Position numbers and translations under genes: made by a program. From Verrucomicrobia bacterium UBA7008 (GTDB lineage Bacteria > Verrucomicrobiota > Kiritimatiellia > RFP12 > UBA1067), in the NCBI GenBank assembly GCA_002449695.1, contig DJXI01000024.1, positions 43,887 through 54,745 of the forward strand: a stretch of 10,859 nt of DNA, read 5' to 3'. How positions within the stretch are numbered: position 1 is the stretch's first letter; each line of letters starts with the position of its first letter. Below the pieces are notes generated by a model, which had not been told where the DNA came from, searched no databases, and saw nothing but the letters and a program-made list of their open reading frames with translations. This document shows positions 8,013 through 10,859 of the stretch, one piece after another.

Positions 8013-9212
8013 TCACTCCATCCGGCCCGTGTAGGCGTCCGCGCCGGCGTTGTCGATCTTCGCCTTGAAGAACGCGTCCGCCGCGCGGTCCTTGAGCGCG
8101 TCCCACGGACGGTTGCGCCCGTTGAGCTGCACGACCCACAGTTTCAGCTGCTTCTTGTGCCAGTTGACCATGCAGTTCGTGCCCCACGCGCCGCCATGGC
8201 CGAACCACGCATCCTCGCCGTCCGTCTCGGGCGCCTTGAGGCCGAGCGAATACCCCTCGAAGCCGGCCGGCCGCGTCGACACGGCGAGGAGGTTCCGGAC
8301 CGTCTCCTCCTGAAGGATGCGCGCACCGTTGTCGCCGACGCCCAGGTTCATCAGCATCTTGTAGAACTTCACCTGGTCGCGCGCCGTCGTCCAGAGCCCC
8401 GCGCCCGCCGACGCGAAGACGTGGCCGTCGTTGTAGGGGCGCTGCTCCATGTCGTTCTGGAGCTTCCACCGGGCGGGCGCGTCCTTGACCGTGTCGTACA
8501 TCTCGATCTGGTGCGCGAGCTGCGCGTCCGTCGGCCAGAATCCCGTCTCGTTCATGCCGAGCGGCGCAAGGACGGCCTCCTTCAGGTAGTCCTCCCACTT
8601 CATCCCCGTGACGACCTCGACGACCGCCGCGCCGATGTCGATGCCCGTGTTGGAATACTGCACCTTCGTGCCGGGCTCGAAGAGGAGCGGCGACGCGGCC
8701 GCGATGGCCGCCGTCTGACGGAGCGGCGCGCCGCCCGACCAGCCGCCGCCCTTGATGTTGCCCTGCTTCGCCGAAATCTCGAACGGGAAGCCGCCCGTGT
8801 GGTTCATGACCATGCGGATCGTCAGCGGCGTCTTCGCCTTCACGAGCGTCATCGTGTCGTTCGTCTGCGACGCCTTCACCCACAGCGTCGCGAACTCGGG
8901 CAGGTACTTCGAGACGGGATCGTCGAGCGAAATCTTCCCTTCCTCCACGAGCTTCGCGATCGTCACGCCGCAGAACCCCTTCGTCTGCGAGCACTGCATG
9001 AACGGATCATCCAGCCCGATCGGCCGCTGCGCCGCCACGTCCGCGTAGCCGACGCAGTCGATCTCCTCCGCGCCGTTGTTGTAGAGAATCGAGATCGCGC
9101 CCGGCAGCTGCCCGTTGTCGGCGTACGGCCGGATCGCCTCGCCGACCACGCCCGCCTGCGCGCTTCCCATCGCCGCGAGGACGGCCGCCATCATCATCGT
9201 TTTCATGTTCAT
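8013..9212 (-). CDS. Exported class-C-type serine hydrolase (beta-lactamase / esterase family)
   Basis: 399 residues, close to the usual length of class C beta-lactamase-like proteins (PF00144). The signal peptide is residues 1-20 (cleavage AQA before Gly21), so the enzyme is exported. Catalytic motifs are visible: S75-Q-T-K78 (SxxK, nucleophile and base), Y186-S-N188 (YxN), and H339-G-G341 in place of KTG, the form common in esterases and D-aminopeptidase/EstB-like members rather than true beta-lactamases. The substrate cannot be told; an ester or peptide bond is likely and antibiotic resistance should not be assumed. Start ATG at 9212 has AGGAAA (9225-9220) 7 nt upstream; a second ATG at 9206 is possible. 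The gene lies 30 nt after rsmE on the same strand and ends before tandem terminators, so the two are probably co-transcribed. Confidence 0.88.
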   Translation of the reverse strand: MNMKTMMMAAVLAAMGSAQAGVVGEAIRPYADNGQLPGAISILYNNGAEEIDCVGYADVAAQRPIGLDDPFMQCSQTKGFCGVTIAKLVEEGKISLDDPVSKYLPEFATLWVKASQTNDTMTLVKAKTPLTIRMVMNHTGGFPFEISAKQGNIKGGGWSGGAPLRQTAAIAAASPLLFEPGTKVQYSNTGIDIGAAVVEVVTGMKWEDYLKEAVLAPLGMNETGFWPTDAQLAHQIEMYDTVKDAPARWKLQNDMEQRPYNDGHVFASAGAGLWTTARDQVKFYKMLMNLGVGDNGARILQEETVRNLLAVSTRPAGFEGYSLGLKAPETDGEDAWFGHGGAWGTNCMVNWHKKQLKLWVVQLNGRNRPWDALKDRAADAFFKAKIDNAGADAYTGRME

Positions 9213-9219
9213 GTCGTCG

Positions 9220-9225
9220 TTTCCT
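9220..9225 (-). promoter_or_regulatory. Ribosome binding site of the serine hydrolase gene
   Basis: AGGAAA on the minus strand, 7 nt before ATG 9212. It decides for the first of two nearby ATG codons (9212 over 9206). Confidence 0.6.
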
Positions 9226-9242
9226 TTCTTTTTGTCAAAAAA

Positions 9243-9977
9243 TCAATCCGCCGGCGCCAGCCGCGCCAGAAGCGCGACCGTCGCCGTGTCGGTGCGCAGG
9301 ATGCGCGGGCCGAGCGACCGGCGCGCAAACCCCTTCGCCTCCAGGAGCGCCACTTCCGCATCCGTCCAGCCGCCCTCCGGCCCGACCGCCAGCACGAGCC
9401 GCCCGTCCGCGCGCGACGGCTCGGCGGCCCGCGCGCCGCCGTCCGCGTACGGATGCGCCACGATGCGCCGCGCCGCGTCGGCACAGAGCGCGTCCAGCTC
9501 GTTCTGCACGAACTTCCGGAAGTTGCGCCGCACGAGAATCTCCGGCACACGGCTCGCCACCGCGCCCTGCATGAGGCCGTCGATGAGGAGCGGGCGGTAG
9601 ATCGCTTCCTTGAGCAGCGTCGCGCCCCAGAAATCCTTCTCCACCTTCTGCGCGCCAACGAGCACAAGGCGGCCGACGCCCAGCGTCGCCAGCTGCGGCA
9701 GGAGCCGCTTCATCACGCGCGGACGCGGCGGCGCGAGGATGAGATCGACCCACGGCGCGAGCGGCGCGTCGGTGTGGTGCACCTGGACGGCGACTTCGCC
9801 GTCCGCGGCGATCGCCGTGATCTCGCCCGTGCCCAGAAGCCCGTTCACCTCGCCCGTCTTGAGCGTCTGCCCGACCGTGCCGTGCAGGACGTTGACGATA
9901 TGCGCCGCCCGCGCGTCGCGCACCCGCGCCACGCCCGCGTCGTCAATCTCGTCTCGCTCAAAAAGTATCCTGTTCAC
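9243..9977 (-). CDS. rsmE: 16S rRNA (uracil-1498-N3)-methyltransferase RsmE
   Basis: 244 residues, the normal length for RsmE, a cytoplasmic SPOUT-class enzyme that uses S-adenosylmethionine to make m3U1498 in 16S rRNA. The N-terminus MNRILFE fits the PUA-like domain that opens the family. The C-terminal trefoil-knot motifs are clear: VGPEGGWTDAEV at about 198-209 and SLGPRILRTDTA at about 221-232, where the cofactor binds. The middle motif usually seen as EQ..R is degenerate here (GLMQGAVASRVPEI, about 134-147), as in some PVC and Bacteroidetes relatives. Start GTG at 9977 is chosen because it gives the family N-terminus; there is no Shine-Dalgarno before it, and a TATAAT lies only 11 nt upstream. 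It is followed after 30 nt by the serine hydrolase gene. Confidence 0.93.
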   Translation of the reverse strand: MNRILFERDEIDDAGVARVRDARAAHIVNVLHGTVGQTLKTGEVNGLLGTGEITAIAADGEVAVQVHHTDAPLAPWVDLILAPPRPRVMKRLLPQLATLGVGRLVLVGAQKVEKDFWGATLLKEAIYRPLLIDGLMQGAVASRVPEILVRRNFRKFVQNELDALCADAARRIVAHPYADGGARAAEPSRADGRLVLAVGPEGGWTDAEVALLEAKGFARRSLGPRILRTDTATVALLARLAPAD

Positions 9978-9988
9978 AGTGGTTGTAA

Positions 9989-9994
9989 ATTATA
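9989..9994 (-). promoter_or_regulatory. -10 box of the rsmE promoter
   Basis: Perfect TATAAT on the minus strand ending 11 nt before the GTG start of rsmE. No good -35 hexamer sits at 16-18 nt. With normal spacing transcription would start near 9982-9984, leaving a leader of only about five to seven nt. Confidence 0.5.
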
Positions 9995-10007
9995 TCAATT
10001 CTCCCCG

Positions 10008-10036
10008 TTGACTTCTAGTCCCAAAAAGAGTATACT
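10008..10036 (+). promoter_or_regulatory. Sigma70-type promoter of tRNA-Pro
   Basis: TTGACT (10008-10013), a 17-nt spacer and TATACT (10031-10036), each one mismatch from consensus with ideal spacing. Transcription would begin near 10043, about 48 nt before the tRNA. The 5' leader has GGGG/CCCC (10057-10060, 10066-10069) inside GCGCC/GGCGC (10039-10043, 10073-10077) and would be removed by RNase P. Confidence 0.8.
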
Positions 10037-10090
10037 ATGCGCCGTTTTCGCTTCTTGGGGCTTGTCCCCGGGGGCGCGACCATCCAAGGT

Positions 10091-10167
10091 CGGAGCGTAG
10101 CGCAGCCTGGTAGCGCACTTGCTTCGGGAGCAAGTTGTCGTGGGTTCAAATCCCGCCGCTCCGACCA
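10091..10167 (+). tRNA. tRNA-Pro, anticodon CGG
   Basis: 77 nt including an encoded CCA. The acceptor stem CGGAGCG/CGCTCCG (10091-10097, 10157-10163) pairs perfectly. The D-arm holds AGCCTGGTA. The anticodon stem CTTGC/GCAAG (10118-10122, 10130-10134) encloses loop TTCGGGA with anticodon CGG at 10125-10127, reading the proline codon CCG. The T-arm is GTGGG-TTCAAAT-CCCGC (10140-10156). C at position 1 is usual for bacterial tRNA-Pro. It is transcribed toward the 3' end of hydG. Confidence 0.97.
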
Positions 10168-10175
10168 CTTTTTTT
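10168..10175 (+). terminator. T-tract ending the tRNA-Pro transcript
   Basis: A C and then seven T residues follow the encoded CCA directly. The acceptor/T-arm helix may act as the upstream stem. No other hairpin with a T-tract follows before hydG. Confidence 0.5.
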
Positions 10176-10218
10176 GCCTTCATTCCAACATCAGGACCGG
10201 TCGGACGGGAAAAACCGG

Positions 10219-10859
10219 TCAGAAAAAGAGATCGCGTTCGCCGCGGCAGGTCGCCTCGTACTGCTTGAGGACCGTCGGGTAGAACTTCGGCAGCCACTCC
10301 TTCACTTCCGCGAGCTCCTTCCGGATGATCTCCTCGCCGATCGCCTTCGTCTCGGGCGAGGCGAAGTCGTCCAGCCACTCGCGGAACGTCAGGATCGCGT
10401 TGATCTTGCAGAACTTCCCTTCGCGGCCCGTCTTGAGCGCGTCCATGATGCACCCGCCCGTGCGGCCGCAGCGGTAGCCCGCCGTGCAGAAGCTCGTGAT
10501 CATCCCGCGCGACGCGAGGTAGCGCACCATCTCGTCGATCGAACGGTTGTCGCCGAGCATGAACTGCTGGCGCTCCTTCTCCTGGTGCGCCTCGTCCGCG
10601 AAGTCGCTGTAGCCCTTGATGGCGATGTTCGACGAGCAGTCGAGCTGCGTCATGCCGTGGTCGAGGACGCGGTTGCGGCTCGCCGGCGACTCGCGCGCCG
10701 TCACGATCATGCCCGTGTACGGCACGGAGAGGCGCGCAATCACGAGAATGCGCGCGAACGTCGCGTCGTCGATCAGCCACGGCGACTCCTCCGGCACGCG
10801 CGTGCCGCTCGCCGGCTCCAGGCGCGGGAACGAGAGCGTGTGCGGCCCGATGTTGAACC
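10219..10859 (-). CDS. hydG: [FeFe]-hydrogenase maturase HydG, C-terminal part (5' end beyond window)
   Basis: 212 residues of the C-terminal half; the radical-SAM CX3CX2C core lies outside the window. HydG splits tyrosine to supply CO and cyanide for the H-cluster of [FeFe]-hydrogenase. Recognisable family stretches are NIGPHTLSFPRLEPA near the visible start, SVPYTGMIVTARES, and NAILTFREWLDDFASPETK near the end. The length after GPHT (about 210 residues) fits HydG and is longer than ThiH, the closest relative. The auxiliary-cluster motif, normally CX2CX22C, reads C-T-A-G-Y-R-C here: first Cys (10488-10486) and last Cys (10410-10408) have the right spacing, but the middle Cys is Gly (10479-10477), with extra Cys three residues later (10470-10468) and at 10452-10450. 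The stop TGA is at 10221-10219, and the gene converges with tRNA-Pro. Confidence 0.88.
   Translation of the reverse strand, partial: FNIGPHTLSFPRLEPASGTRVPEESPWLIDDATFARILVIARLSVPYTGMIVTARESPASRNRVLDHGMTQLDCSSNIAIKGYSDFADEAHQEKERQQFMLGDNRSIDEMVRYLASRGMITSFCTAGYRCGRTGGCIMDALKTGREGKFCKINAILTFREWLDDFASPETKAIGEEIIRKELAEVKEWLPKFYPTVLKQYEATCRGERDLFF

Noticed and set aside
7927..8994. A 355-codon open frame on the minus strand
   Set aside because: It overlaps the serine hydrolase in another frame and reads through both terminators; the SxxK, YxN and HGG motifs are in the other frame.
8013..9212. Calling the serine hydrolase an AmpC antibiotic-resistance gene
   Set aside because: The KTG box is replaced by HGG and the overall sequence fits the broad esterase/peptidase-like family rather than AmpC.
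8157..10100. A 647-codon open frame on the plus strand
   Set aside because: It is antisense to both the serine hydrolase and rsmE, crosses two genes and their gap, and is an Arg-rich shadow.
10195..10220. Inverted repeat GACCGGT/ACCGGTC at the end of hydG as its terminator
   Set aside because: ACCGGT is itself palindromic, the repeat overlaps the stop codon, and no T-tract follows on the minus strand.
9995..10780. A 261-codon open frame on the minus strand containing VGAAGFEPTTTCSRSKCATRLRYAP
   Set aside because: This peptide is the well-known false translation of the antisense strand of a tRNA gene; the rest is an out-of-frame reading of hydG.

Overview
The window looks like a piece of a GC-rich, anaerobic, fermentative gut bacterium of the PVC superphylum, most likely Kiritimatiellota or a near relative (Verrucomicrobiota/Lentisphaerae). 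This is inferred from three things: a giant secreted protein that mixes BspA-type leucine-rich repeats, InlB-B-like '...TLTAVW' repeats, chitobiase-C-like 'YYTTDG.EP' modules and the 'GxGxLxFxWK...VWVDGVxF' jelly-roll modules typical of that group; a secreted class-C-type serine hydrolase; and HydG, which implies an [FeFe]-hydrogenase. No 16S rRNA is present, so the taxonomy is tentative.

Layout from left to right. Positions 2-7567 (minus strand) form one uninterrupted reading frame of 2522 codons that runs off the left edge. It encodes a signal peptide, about 26 LRR_5 repeats of 23 residues, a Tyr/Gly/Ser-rich stretch, Ig/MBG-like domains, and three tandem copies of a chitobiase-C-like / jelly-roll / InlB-B-like module. 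Many shorter open frames on both strands inside it are shadows. Positions 7568-8012 are non-coding: two terminators for the upstream hydrolase gene, a candidate promoter overlapping one of them, a GC-rich hairpin cluster, and a leader of about 170 nt whose complementary segments can form mutually exclusive hairpins, one of which covers the ribosome binding site of the giant gene.

Positions 8013-9977 (minus) hold rsmE (16S rRNA m3U methyltransferase) followed after 30 nt by an exported serine hydrolase; they probably form one transcript ending at the tandem terminators. Between rsmE and tRNA-Pro(CGG) (10091-10167, plus) lie divergent promoters: a strong sigma70-type promoter for the tRNA and a TATAAT so close to rsmE that its mRNA may be almost leaderless. 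Positions 10219-10859 (minus) are the C-terminal part of hydG, running off the right edge, with an altered auxiliary-cluster cysteine motif.

The genes do not form one pathway. The hydrolase and the giant LRR protein are both exported and may act at the cell surface; rsmE and the tRNA are translation housekeeping; hydG belongs to hydrogen metabolism. The most interesting items are the possible RNA switch before the giant gene, the internal segmental duplication in the LRR array that differs by exactly one repeat, the three-module repeat with a shrunken middle copy, and the HydG cysteine variant.
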